64,000 nucleotides of DNA, from assembly GCA_963575745.1 (NCBI GenBank), contig CAUYUJ010014606.1, positions 326,093-390,092 of the forward strand. The letters run 5' to 3'. The stretch is from Prorocentrum cordatum. Taxonomy: Eukaryota > Sar > Dinophyceae > Prorocentrales > Prorocentraceae. Position numbers and translations under genes: made by a program. The notes below the pieces were generated by a model. It saw only the letters and a list, made by a program, of their open reading frames with translations, had not been told where the DNA came from and did not search any database. This document shows, piece by piece, positions 52,536-63,741 of this stretch. Numbering within the stretch: the stretch's first letter is position 1; the number at the start of each line of letters is the position of its first letter.

Positions 52536-53309
52536 GGGGAGGCAGGACGGTCCCAGCAGGTCGGAGGCCGTCTTGAGGGCAGCCTGGGCCGTCTTGGGGT
52601 CTCCGTGGGCCGTCTTCGGGCTCTCCGTGGGCCGTCTTGGGGGACCCCTGGGGGCCGTTTGGGGTCTCTTGGGGCCCTCCGTGGGCCGTCTTGGAACCCT
52701 CCGGGGGCGACTCCAAGAGGATGTCGGTTCGGAGCCCCCTCCAGAGCCGATTTGTTGAGGATGTCCCGAGCGAAACGGCAAAAAAACCTGACCTGACAAG
52801 AACGGGAAGCGAATGTTCGAACGTTCGTGACAGGTGTGGCATCACATGGGGACGTCAAAACTGGAACGCTTGTGCGAACAGGAGGGGACTGCGCGGTGCC
52901 CGAGTGTCAAGGATCCCTCGAAAATATACGACGCTCGCGCTCCCGAGGCGCAGATCCCTCGTAAAGTACACGCGATACGCGCCGCCGAGGCCACGACCCA
53001 TTGCAAAGTACTCTGGGTTCATGCCTCGGCGACCAGGACCCACAGAAAAGCAGCCAGACTCACGCCCTGGGACCGCTATTACTTGTATTGTGCGCAAGCG
53101 GTCAGTTACCACGCGGCCCCCGCGTCCACCTTCAAGATCCCGAGCTATCCGCCGTCCCCTTGGGGTTCGGTCCGGCTGGCTTGCAGGGGGGGGGATCTGG
53201 TCAAACGGACTAGATCCCTCACCCCTCACAGGAATTCCCAGGATGCCTCCGGCCGTCTCCGGCCACTCCAAGATGCTCCAAGACGGCCCATTATATTTTG
53301 AATACGACC
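52536..53309. other. Phased piece and unassigned sequence
   Basis: TCTTGGGG-type words at 52565-52700, one GAGGATGTCCCGAGCGAAAC motif at 52757, then unique sequence with three loose repeats of AAAGTAC.C..G.T (52920-53040). A plus frame (52834-53301) has no recognised features. Confidence 0.5.
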
Positions 53310-54020
53310 GGCGATAACCCCAAGACGGTCCAAGAAGCCTGTAACATGAAGCCCTCTTAGATCCCTCTGGCGCCGTTTTCGGGCCCTCTTGAGCTGTCTT
53401 GGGGCTGTGTAATCCGAATTCGGGATAAGGAGATGGAATATCTAGTGACCCTCGGTCCATCCCGCCACCGTGCCGGGGCATTGAGAATGAGACGAAGTGA
53501 AAGTTCGTTGGGCTCTCTTGGGAGGCTTCTCGCAGGCCGTTTCGGGTCCTCTTGGGGCCTCTTTTGGGCCTCTTGGGGGCATTTTGGGGCGTCTTGGGGG
53601 CCTCTCGGGGGCCTCTTGGGACCTCTTGGGCGCCTCCTGGGGCCTCCTAGGGCCGTCCTTGGGCGGGGTGCTCCGATTTTCGATTCGGGCTCACCCTCTT
53701 GGGCCCCTCTTGGGGCCCTTGTGGGCCTTCTTGGGAGCCTCTTGGGCCGTCTTGGCGCCCTCTTCGGCCGTCTTGGGCGCCTCTTGAGAGTCTCTTGGGC
53801 CGCCGCGGGTCGGTCTTGGGGGACTCTTGGACCATCTTCGACGTCGTGAAGACGAGAAAGTCGTATATACTAAAAATATGGGTTTTCCGGTAGGGATTTG
53901 ACGATTTTGGCATCTTGGGCCCTCTTGGGGGTGCTCTTGGAGGCCTCTGGGGCCGTCATGCGGGCCCCCTGGAGCCGTCCTGTGGCCTTCTGGGGACCCT
54001 CTTGGGCGCTCCAAGAGCGA
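53310..54020 (+). repeat. Phased TCTTGG block with both islands
   Basis: Between 53535 and 53660 the steps stay at 10-12 bp although cores vary (TTTTGG, TCTCGG, TCCTGG). Island 2 at 53652-53697 (GATTTTCGATTCGGGCTCAC). Island 1 at 53835-53912 (GACGAGAAAGTC, AT-rich). Confidence 0.9.
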
Positions 54021-54095
54021 TCTGAACACAAAGGCGGCCTGGAGCCAACGCCAACTTCATTTTTTAGAGGATGTCCCGAGCGAAACGGCCAATTT

Positions 54096-57000
54096 AGAAA
54101 CCTGACCGGACAAGAACGGGAAGCGCCGTTTGTTATCCACCACGTGCGTCAGAGACCGTATTGGCGAGAACGTCAGAGAAACCCATAAACGCAACAGAAC
54201 AGACTAAATGGTGGCCTGCCGCGCTGGTCTGTCGAGGTAGTCTGCTGCCCTGGCCACATCATGGTGTCGACACCGTGCTTTTCTCTCGGCCACGCGGGCC
54301 CCCACCCGTTGTCGCCCAGCCTACTTTTTCTGTTCCAGCCTGTCTTGTCTTTTGTTTGTCCGTCGTCGTCGTCGCGTGCCTTTCCTTTGTCGTGGTCGTC
54401 GTTTTCATTATAATCGTCCGCTGTTGCCGTTCTCGCTGTCGCCGTCGTTATCATTTTATGATTGCGGTCGTTTTTCTGATTGTTTTTTTGTTGTTGGATT
54501 CCGTGTTCGGTTGGTTTTTGTGTTATGTTTGTGGTCGTTTTCTGTCATCGTTTTTTGTCGTAATTTTCGAGATCGTTATTGACGAAGACGACGACGACGA
54601 CGATGACGACGACGACGATCTGCCGTGCTTCTGTGGCGTCTGCGGTGCTCCTGTGGTCTGCCGTGCTCCTTCTTGGTTTGCCGTGCTCCTGTGTGGTCTG
54701 CCGTGCTCCTGTGCGGTCTTCCGTGCTCCTGTGGTCTGCCGTGCTCCTTTGGGGTCTGCCGTGCTCCTGTGGAGTTTGCCGTGCGAACGTGTGGTCTGCC
54801 GTGCTCCTGTGTGGTCTGGCGTGCTCCTGTATGGTCTGCCGTGCTCTTGTGTGGTTTGCCGTGCTCCTGTGTGGTCTGCCGTGCTCCCGTGGGGTCTGCC
54901 GTGTCCTGTGTGGTCTGCCGTGCTCCTGTGTGGTCTGCCGTGCTCCTGTGTGGTCTGCCGTGCTCCTTCTTGGTCTGCCGTGCTCATGTGCGGTCTGCCG
55001 TGCTCCTGTGCGGTCTGCCGTGCGAACGTGTGGACTGCCGTGCTCATTTGGGGTCTGCCTTGCTCCTTTGTGGTTTGCCGCGCTCCTGTGTGGTCTGCCG
55101 TGCTCCTGTGTGGTCAGCAGACCCAGGGCTGAGGGAAGGCTGGAGCAGTGCTCTGGTGGTCCTTCACCCGCCCAGCTCCGTCCCCTCCCACTCTGGACCG
55201 ATCTTGCGGGAAGCTGGCTTGTGGCAGCGCATCGCGCGTCGGCCGCCAGCCCAGGTGCCGGCCCGGGCGTTCGGTTCGAGCGCCGGCCTGGGTGCCGGAA
55301 TCGGCCCGGAAGGGGTTCCAGGGCGCCGGGAGCAGAAAATCAATATTTTCGAAAGAAAAATATGTCTTGGAGTGGCCTTTTTTCCGCACCGCCTCGGAAT
55401 TCAATTTTCCGGCGCCGGCCGGCGCCGGAACCGGCCCGGGCGCTGGCCCGGGTGCTGGCCCAGGCGTTCGGCTCGAGCGCCGGCCCGGGTGCCGGAAGCG
55501 GCCCGGAAGGGGTTCCCGGGCGCCGGGAGCAGAAAATCAATATTTTCGAAAGAAAAATATGTCTTGGAGTGGCCTTTTTTCGGCACCGCCTCGGAATTCA
55601 ATTTTCCGGCGCCGGCCGGCGCCGGAACCGGCCCGGGCGCTGGCCCGGGTGCTGGCCCGGGCGTTTGGCTCGAGCGCCGGCCCGGGTGCCAGAAGCGGCC
55701 CGGAAGGGGTTCCCGGGCGCCGGGAGCAGAAAATCAATATTTTCGAAAGAAAAATATGTCTTGGAGTGGCCTTTTTTCGGCACCGCCTCGGAATTCAATT
55801 TTCCGGCGCCGGCCGGCGCCGGAACTCCTGAGGCGTCTACGGTGCTCTTTTGGGGTCTGCCGTACTCATTTGGGGTCTGCCGTGCTCCTGTGGTCGGAGC
55901 GAAACGGCCAATTTAGAAATCCGCCAACGCCCGGCCAGGATGCAATCCGGAGCCCCATATAAAGGTTTTCCTTAAGAAAAACGGTCCACGCTCCTCGTTC
56001 CTCGTTCGCGCTTCCCGTCAAACAGAAACCTGACCGGACAAGAACGGGAAGCGCCGTTTTTTATCCACCACGTGCGTCAGAGACCGTATTGGCGAGAACG
56101 TCAGAGAAACCCATAAACGCAACAGAACAAACTAAATGGTGGCCTGCCGCGCTGGTCTGTCGAGGTAGTCTGCTGCCCTGGCCACATCATGGTGTCGACA
56201 CCGTGCTTTTCTCTCGGCCACGCGGGCCCCCACCCGTTGTCGCCCAGCCTACTTTTTCTGTTCCAGCCTGTCTTGTCTTTTGTTTGTCCGTCGTCGTCGT
56301 CGCGTGCCTTTCCTTTGTCGTGGTCGTCGTTTTCATTATAATCGTCCGCTGTTGCCGTTCTCGCTGTCGCCGTCGTTATCATTTTATGATTGCGGTCGTT
56401 TTTCTGATTGTTTTTTTGTTGTTGGATTCCGTGTTCGGTTGGTTTTTGTGTTATGTTTGTGGTCGTTTTCTGTCATCGTTTTTTGTCGTAATTTTCGAGA
56501 TCGTTATTGACGAAGACGACGACGACGACGATGACGACGACGACGATCTGCCGTGCTTCTGTGGCGTCTGCGGTGCTCCTGTGGTCTGCCGTGCTCCTTC
56601 TTGGTTTGCCGTGCTCCTGTGTGGTCTGCCGTGCTCCTGTGCGGTCTTCCGTGCTCCTGTGGTCTGCCGTGCTCCTTTGGGGTCTGCCGTGCTCCTGTGG
56701 AGTTTGCCGTGCGAACGTGTGGTCTGCCGTGCTCCTGTGTGGTCTGGCGTGCTCCTGTATGGTCTGCCGTGCTCTTGTGTGGTTTGCCGTGCTCCTGTGT
56801 GGTCTGCCGTGCTCCCGTGGGGTCTGCCGTGTCCTGTGTGGTCTGCCGTGCTCCTGTGTGGTCTGCCGTGCTCCTGTGTGGTCTGCCGTGCTCCTTCTTG
56901 GTCTGCCGTGCTCATGTGCGGTCTGCCGTGCTCCTGTGCGGTCTGCCGTGCGAACGTGTGGACTGCCGTGCTCATTTGGGGTCTGCCTTGCTCCTTTGTG

Positions 57001-57862
57001 GTTTGCCGCGCTCCTGTGTGGTCTGCCGTGCTCCTGTGTGGTCAGCAGACCCAGGGCTGAGGGAAGGCTGGAGCAGTGCTCTGGTGGTCCTTCACCCGCC
57101 CAGCTCCGTCCCCTCCCACTCTGGACCGATCTTGCGGGAAGCTGGCTTGTGGCAGCGCATCGCGCGTCGGCCGCCAGCCCAGGTGCCGGCCCGGGCGTTC
57201 GGTTCGAGCGCCGGCCTGGGTGCCGGAATCGGCCCGGAAGGGGTTCCAGGGCGCCGGGAGCAGAAAATCAATATTTTCGAAAGAAAAATATGTCTTGGAG
57301 TGGCCTTTTTTCCGCACCGCCTCGGAATTCAATTTTCCGGCGCCGGCCGGCGCCGGAACCGGCCCGGGCGCTGGCCCGGGTGCTGGCCCAGGCGTTCGGC
57401 TCGAGCGCCGGCCCGGGTGCCGGAAGCGGCCCGGAAGGGGTTCCCGGGCGCCGGGAGCAGAAAATCAATATTTTCGAAAGAAAAATATGTCTTGGAGTGG
57501 CCTTTTTTCGGCACCGCCTCGGAATTCAATTTTCCGGCGCCGGCCGGCGCCGGAACCGGCCCGGGCGCTGGCCCGGGTGCTGGCCCGGGCGTTTGGCTCG
57601 AGCGCCGGCCCGGGTGCCAGAAGCGGCCCGGAAGGGGTTCCCGGGCGCCGGGAGCAGAAAATCAATATTTTCGAAAGAAAAATATGTCTTGGAGTGGCCT
57701 TTTTTCGGCACCGCCTCGGAATTCAATTTTCCGGCGCCGGCCGGCGCCGGAACCGGCCCAGGCTGCCGTGCTCCTGTGTGGTCAGCCGTGCTCCTGAGGC
57801 GTCTACGGTGCTCTTTTGGGGTCTGCCGTACTCATTTGGGGTCTGCCGTGCTCCTGTGGTCG
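54096..57862 (+). repeat. 1928-bp tandem duplication, nearly identical
   Basis: 54096-55896 recurs at 56024-57862. Over the first 1.7 kb I find only two differences (near 54131 and 54210). Each copy holds a unique 5' part with GTCGTC repeats, a 20-bp array (54610-55130; 56545-57055), and three 197-bp units marked by CAATATTTTCGAAAG (55340, 55537, 55734) and GGCGCCGGCCGGCGCCGG. Near 55825/57752 the copies differ by an approximately 37-bp insertion or deletion. Long open frames here come from the arrays. Confidence 0.95.
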
Positions 57863-58460
57863 GCCGTGCTCATTTGGGGTCTGCCGCGCGCCTGTGAGAT
57901 CTGCCGTGCTCCTGTGGTTTGCCTTGCTCCTGTGTGGTCTGCCGTGCTCCTTTTGGGTCTGCTCTGCCGTGCTCCTGTGGGGTCTGCCGTGCTCCTGTGG
58001 GGTCTGCCGTGCTCTTGTGGGGTCTGCCGTGCTCTTGTGTGGTCTGCCGTGCTCCTTTGTGGTCTGCCGTGCTCCTGTGTGGTCTGCCGTGCTCCTGTGT
58101 GGCCTGCCGTGCTCTTGTGTGGTCTGCCGTGCTCCTGTTGGTCTGCCGTGCTCTTCTGTGGTCTGCCGTGCTCCTATGGGGTCTGCCGTTGTTCGGCCGT
58201 CTTGAGGGCACTCTTAGGGCATAGTCTGCCGTGCTCCTCGTCTTGGTCTGCCGTGCTCCTCGTCTTGGTCATCCTTTCCGTCGTCTTGAGGGCGCTCTTG
58301 GTGCCTGGTCTGCCGTGCTCCTCGTCTTGGTCTGCCGTGCTCCTCGTCTTGGTCTGCCGTGCTCCTCTCGGTTCCTACGCGCGGTCTGCCGTGCTCCTGT
58401 GGGGAGCACGGCAGACCACAGGAGCACGGCAGACCACACAGGAGCACGGCAGACCACACC
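57763..58460 (+). repeat. 20-bp CTGCCGTGCTCCTGTGTGGT array
   Basis: About 30 units, mostly 20 bp with length variants. It flips strand at 58400 (CTGCCGTGCTCCTGTGGGGA followed by GCACGGCAGAC), forming a hairpin. Confidence 0.95.
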
Positions 58461-58800
58461 TCGATTTTTTGAGGATGTCTCGAGCGAAATGGCCGTGGTC
58501 TGCCGTGCTCCACACGGGAGCACGGCAGACCACCTGCTCATTTTCTGAGGACGTCCCGAGCGAAAACGTCATTTTTAACACAAGAGGTTCTAAAACACCT
58601 CTGTCGGCATCTCATTTTTTCGAGGATGTCTCGAGCGAAACGCTCATTTTTCATGCATGCAAAAATTTCTGATATTTTTCAACATGCCGATTTTTTGAGG
58701 ATCTCTCGAGCGAAACCGTCATTTTTGGCATAAGACGTCTTAAACGATAACCTCCAACACCTCGATTTTTCGAGGATGTCTCGAGCGAAATGGCCATTTT
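58460..58800 (+). repeat. GAGGATGTCTCGAGCGAAA motif array, copy 1
   Basis: TTTTTYGAGGATGTCYCGAG followed by CGAAAYGGYCATTTT occurs five times (58465, 58543, 58615, 58690, 58765) at 70-78-bp steps with AT-rich spacers. A 20-bp-array hairpin is inserted after the first unit. The whole tract recurs at 61262-61620. Confidence 0.9.
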
Positions 58801-58802
58801 GG

Positions 58803-59036
58803 GGAACCTGACCGGACAAGAACGGGAAGCGCCGTTTTTTATCCACCACGTGCGTCAGAGACCGTATTGGCGAGAACGTCAGAGAAACCCATAAACGCAA
58901 CAGAACAGACTAAATGGTGGCCTGCCGCGCTGGTCTGTCGAGGTAGTCTGCTGCCCTGGCCACATCATGGTGTCGACACCGTGCTTTTCTCTCGGCCACG
59001 CGGGCCCCCACCCGTTGTCGCCCAGCCTACTTTTTC
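58803..59036 (+). repeat. Third, partial copy of the 1.9-kb duplicated unit
   Basis: Matches 54103-54334 and 56031-56262 from CCTGACCGGACAAGAACGGG to GCCCAGCCTACTTTTTCT, then diverges abruptly. Confidence 0.95.
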
Positions 59037-59099
59037 TTTAATCGTCGACGGCTATCAAGAGCACCCGCCGCATTACGCACTGGAAAAAATTGAAGGCGC

Positions 59100-59655
59100 G
59101 CTCCTGTGCTCTGCTATACTCCTGGCGTTGCCGTGCTGATTGGCCGTGTTGGTCTGGTGTGCTCCTGTGGTACGCCGCACCCCTGCGACCTGCACTGATC
59201 CTGAATGCTTTGCCGTGCTCCTGTGTGTTCTGCCGTGTTCCCGTGTGGCCTGCCGTGCTATTGTGTGGTCTGCCGTGCTCCTGTTGGTCTGCCGTGCTCT
59301 TCTGTGGTCTGCCGTGCTCCTGTGGGTTCCGCCGTGCTCCTGTGGCGTCTGCCGTGCTCCTGTGTGGTCTGCCGTGCTCCTTTGTGGCCTGCCCTGCTCC
59401 TGTGTGGTCTGCCGTGCTCCTGTGTGGCCTGCCGTGCTCTTGTGTTGTCTGCCGTGCTCCTGTTGGTCTGCCGTGCTCGTCTGTGGTCTGCCGTGCTCCT
59501 ATGGGGTCTGCCGTTGTTCGGCCGTCTTGAGGGCACTCTTAGGGCATAGTCTGCCGTGCTCCTCGTCTTGCTCTGCCGTGCTCCTCGTCTTGGTCATCCT
59601 TTCCGTCGTCTTGAGGGCGCTCTTGGTGCCTGGTCTGCCGTGCTCCTCGTTCTCA
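59100..59655 (+). repeat. 20-bp array continued
   Basis: About 25 units of the CTGCCGTGCTCCTGTGTGGT family, with a 57.8-58.3-kb-like end (GTTGTTCGGCCGTCTTGAGG). Confidence 0.95.
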
Positions 59656-60119
59656 GGAACCCATCTGCCCCTCGACGGATCACCGTTGCCAGAGAGAATC
59701 GCAACCACTTTGTACCTGTGTTACCTTACCCTCACAATACTGAAGGCGGGCGCTGGTTGCCCTGGTGAGCGGATAGCGCGATTGCGATGTGGGCTATCAA
59801 GTGCACTTTGCTGACTGTCCGAAATCTTAGTGCATTTGGTGTGAGTAAGGCTTTTTACCCGAAGACGTCGATAGGAGCGCCTACTCTTCGCCGCGCGTTC
59901 TGAGTTCGAGCGAACGTTATTGAAACGCGCGCTTAGCACGGTATGTCTGCTTTATATACGGTGGTGATGCTTTCAACCCACTGGCGCTCCGTGGTGCCAC
60001 CGTGACATGCATAATTGCGGCTTGCATTGCACACGACGGAATCTCAAAAAAAAAAAAAAAAAAAAAAACCATTGTTCTGTGCATCGCGCTCCTTTGTGAG
60101 ATTCTGTACCAGATATCGG
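59656..60119. other. Unique sequence with a poly(A) run
   Basis: No gene recognised. A run of about 22 A at 60047-60068. Confidence 0.5.
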
Positions 60120-60625
60120 AGCACCGCATACGATGCAGGAGCACGGCAGAACACACAGAACGCACAGGAGCGCGGCTGTATGCACAGGAGCATGGCAGAC
60201 TGTACAGTAACACTGCGGAACATACTGAAGTACAGCAGAACGCACACAACACAACGGAGCACGGCATAACGGACAGGATCACGGCAAACTCCACAGGAGC
60301 ACGGCATACCATACAGGACTACAGCAGACCACGCATGAGCACGGCAGACTACGCACGAGCACGGCAGACCACAGGAGGACGGAGGATTACACAGGAGGAA
60401 GGCAGACCACAGGAGCACGGCAGACCCCAAAGGAGCACGGCAGACCACACAGGACACGGCAGACCCCACGGGAGCACGGCAGACCACACAGGAGCACGGC
60501 AAACCACACACGAGCACGGCAGACCATACAGGAGCACGCCAAACCACACCGGAGCACGGCAGACCACACGTTCGCACGGCAAACTCCACAGGAGCACGGC
60601 AGACACCAAAGAAGCACGGCAGTGG
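60120..60625 (-). repeat. 20-bp array in reverse orientation
   Basis: AGGAGCACGGCAGACCACAC units, more diverged at the left end (60120-60350). Confidence 0.9.
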
Positions 60626-61235
60626 TGTTGCTGGTTTGGTCCCCTCGGATACCGCATTGACGTGTTGCTGGTTTGCCCCCCCCAGGATACCTTCTTGACG
60701 TGTTGCTGGTTTGTCCCCTCAGCACCTTCTTGACGTGTTGCTGGTTTGCCCCCTCAGGATGACTTCTTGGCGAGTGGCTGGTTTTGCCTCAGGGTAACTT
60801 ATTGAAGTGTTTGTGGTCGACCACCTCAGCACCTTCTTGGCGTGTTGCTCGTTTGCCCCCCTCATGATAACCTTTGACGTGTTGCTGGTTTGCCCCGTCA
60901 GGATAACTTCTTCACGTGTTGCTGGTTTGCCCCCCTCAGCATCTTTTGGACCTGTGGCTGGTTTGCCCCCTCAGGATAACTTCTTGACGTGTTGCTGGTT
61001 TGCCCCCCCCCAGGATAACTTCTTGACGTGTTGCTGGTTTGCCCCCCAGGATAACTTCTTGACGTGTTGCTGGTTTGCCCCCCTCAGCACCTTCTTGACG
61101 TGTTGCTGGTTTGCCCCTTCGGGATAACTTCTTGACGTGTTGCTGGTTTGCCCCCCAGGATAACTTCTTGACGTGTTGCTGATTTGTCCCCTGGGTAACT
61201 TCTTGACGTGTTGCTGGTTTGCCCCCCAGGAGCAA
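60626..61235 (+). repeat. 35-40-bp tandem array, about 16 copies
   Basis: GACGTGTTGCTGGTTTGCCC then CCCAGGATAACTTCTT. Length varies with the C-run. It is flanked on both sides by 20-bp-array units. Confidence 0.95.
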
Positions 61236-61261
61236 GGCAGACCACACAGGAGCACGGCAGA

Positions 61262-61620
61262 CCACTTTGCGATTTTTTGAGGATGTCTCGAGCGAAATGG
61301 CCGTGGTCTGCCGTGCTCCACACGTCAGCACGGCAGACCACCTGCTCATTTTCTGAGGATGTCCCGAGCGAAAACGTCATTTTTGACATAAGAGGTTCTA
61401 AAACACCTCTATCGGCATCTCAATTTTTCGAGGATGTCTCGAGCGAAACGCTCATTTTTCATGCATAACAAAAATTTTTGATATTTTTCAACATCCCGAT
61501 TTTTTGAGGATGTCTCGAGCGAAACCGTCATTTTAAAAAAAAGACTTCTTAAACGATAGCCTCCAACACCTCGATTTTTCGAGGATGTCTCGAGCGAAAT
61601 GGCCATTTTGGGGAATCCGC
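61262..61620 (+). repeat. GAGGATGTCTCGAGCGAAA motif array, copy 2
   Basis: Aligns with 58460-58800 over its whole length, about 95% identical, including the embedded 20-bp-array hairpin. Confidence 0.9.
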
Positions 61621-61654
61621 CAATGAAAAATCCCGTGCAATGGCGCAACCCATA

Positions 61655-61661
61655 GATATAA

Positions 61662-61698
<37 letters not shown>

Positions 61699-61850
61699 CT
61701 CAAGGATTCAGCCAGAACGTCCCGCTTGCTTCTCGTACCTCGAAGACGCTTCCCGTCATCCGCCAACGAAAAATGAGAGCCTTTGGGGGTGCTTAATTCC
61801 CCAGAACTAACGGTACACGCCGGAGGCGCTTCCCGTCATCCGCCACCGTG
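61655..61850. repeat. (TA)n and CGCCGGAGGCGCTTCCCGTC motif
   Basis: TA repeat 61664-61694. A copy of the 51.7-52.5-kb motif with CGAAAAATGAGAGCCTTTG and GGTGCTTAATTCCCCAGAAC at 61755-61845. Confidence 0.85.
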
Positions 61851-61969
61851 CCGCTGGGAGTGGGCGTGTCCTCAGGTCCTTGGCCTCATCCTCTGAGCCT
61901 CAGTTCTCGGTCCTGAGGAGTCTCTCAGGGACCCCGAGCCCACATGCTCGAATCTCTCGGGACTTCCCG

Positions 61970-62415
61970 CGTGCCCCTTGGGCCCCGTCGCGGCGTCCTG
62001 GATTACCTTCGCGGGCCCAAGAAGCTCCGAGACTGGCCCAGAGGGCCCCCAAAGGCCCCGAAGACAGTTCAAGAGGGCCCCAGGTCGCCGAACGATCGCT
62101 CCAAGACGCTCAAGATGGCCTTCAAACAACACAAGAGGCCTCCAAAACGCCCCAGGAGGCGTCCAAGAAGCCTCCCAAGAAGCCAAAATCATTGATGTTC
62201 CATAGAAGGTTTTGGAAGATTGTCGGCGTTCGCCTTTTAGGCTTCCCCACGCTCCCAGGCGGCCCTAGAGGCCCCCAAGATCGCCCCAAGAAGACAGCAC
62301 ACGAGATTTCCAACAGGGCCCCAAAACGGCCCAAGAAGACCCCAAGGCGGCCCGAGCGGCGCCCAAGATGGCCCAAGAGGTCCCAAAGACGGCTCCAAGA
62401 GGGGGCCCAGATGGG
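61970..62415 (-). repeat. Phased block, reverse orientation
   Basis: CCAAGAGG/CCAAGACG words with island 1 at 62165-62255 (CAAAATCATTGATGTTCCAT, then GGCTTCCCCACGCTCC). Its expected island-2 side passes into the next repeat. Confidence 0.85.
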
Positions 62416-62419
62416 GTGG

Positions 62420-62895
62420 CGTTTTGTTTCGCTCGTTGTTTATTCGTTCATTTTTTTGTTTCGCTCGTATTTTTGTCATTCGCTTTTTGTTTCGCTCGAG
62501 TTCGTTTTCGCCCGATTTGTTCTTCGCTCGTTTTCTTGTTGGCTCGCTTTTTTGTCGCTCGAAGTGTTGTTCGTTCGGTTTCGTTTCGCTCGTTTGTTGT
62601 TCGCTTGGCTTTTTTTATCGGTTTCGTTTCGCTCGGTCTCTTCTCGCTTGGTTTTCGCTCTGGCTGCGCTGGTGTGGCAACCGAATGAGTTTAAACCAGA
62701 GCGAATCTAAACGGGAGCGAACATAACCGAGGGAATTGGAAACCGAGCGAAATTGAACCCGAGCGAATTTAAACCCGAGCGACTGTAAACACGAACGAAA
62801 TCAAACCGAACGAATCTAAACCGAGCAAACCAAACGAAATTAAACCCGAACGAATTAAAACCCGAACGAATTTAAACCCGAACGCTTTTCAGTTC
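62420..62895. repeat. TTTCGCTCG / CGAGCGAAA split array
   Basis: The left half (62420-62680) repeats TTTCGCTCG. The right half (62690-62890) repeats its complement as 16-bp units GAGCGAATTTAAACCC and GAACGAATCTAAACC. Together they form an imperfect inverted repeat of about 470 bp. Confidence 0.85.
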
Positions 62896-63741
62896 GACCG
62901 GATGCTCACACAAGCGATTTCGAAACCGATCAATCTTCAACTTCAACGAGTTTCAATTCGCGCGAGTTTCCGTCATTCCTGTTGTTCTTCGCTGTCTCTG
63001 AACATGCTCTCCCCCGACGGACTTGCTTTCCTGATTCGGACTTTTCCTGTCCATCCTCTACATCATCACCACTCACGCGATTTCCTCCAGATCCTTCAGA
63101 GCGTTTTTCTTTGCATTTGGGTTGACTTTTGTTCTCTGGAGATAACAGCCTGGAATCTACGCTCACTCGCACTGACCAGTATCATCGCTCACACGTGTAA
63201 TTAATTTTCATACTGTTTCAAGGCTCACTTCCACCACTCCATTCCGCACACACGCACACTATATCACTATCCCCATCATATTCTGAATCAGTATGCTCTT
63301 TTTCATTGTCACCCACACGACCCACCTCGCCATCGTCGTGAGCACCACTCACGCACTTATATATCATACACGACCGTCCATCCATTCTATCATTCCCACA
63401 CCCCCTTCATCATCGCCAGCCTGCAGTATAGCAGACGGAGGTGTCCTTCCCTCATGCGTTTCTCATTCCGCATCCCCTTCCCTCCTACTTTCCATCCCGC
63501 CAGTTTCTCCAACTCTTTTCCGCCATCTCTCATTAGCCCATCGTGTTTTCTTCCCGTCCTCTCCTTCCCTATCTTATTCCGTTTCACTTTCCATCCCTCC
63601 ATCAATCCAATCCTTCATCCAAATGCTTTCGATCACTCTGCTTCCCCAATCCCTCCCTCGTTCCAACTTCCCCCCGCCCTCCCCGCTTCCCCCGCCCCTA
63701 CTGAACAAAACTGTGTAAAACTGGACACAGTGGCCGCACCC
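62896..63741. other. No gene seen
   Basis: Unique CT-rich sequence (63380-63710 strongly so). The open frames are low-complexity Ser/Pro reads. Confidence 0.5.

Noticed and set aside
54161-55132. 323-codon frame with apparent membrane segments, duplicated at 56089
   Set aside because: The hydrophobic part is GTCGTC/GTT low complexity and the rest is the 20-bp array. Identity of the two copies reflects DNA duplication.
56507-58672. 721-codon plus-strand frame
   Set aside because: Entirely 20-bp and 197-bp repeats; the opposite strand is open as well.
63293-63718. 141-codon Ser/Pro-rich frame
   Set aside because: Strongly CT-biased sequence; overlapping frames are open too and no motif is present.
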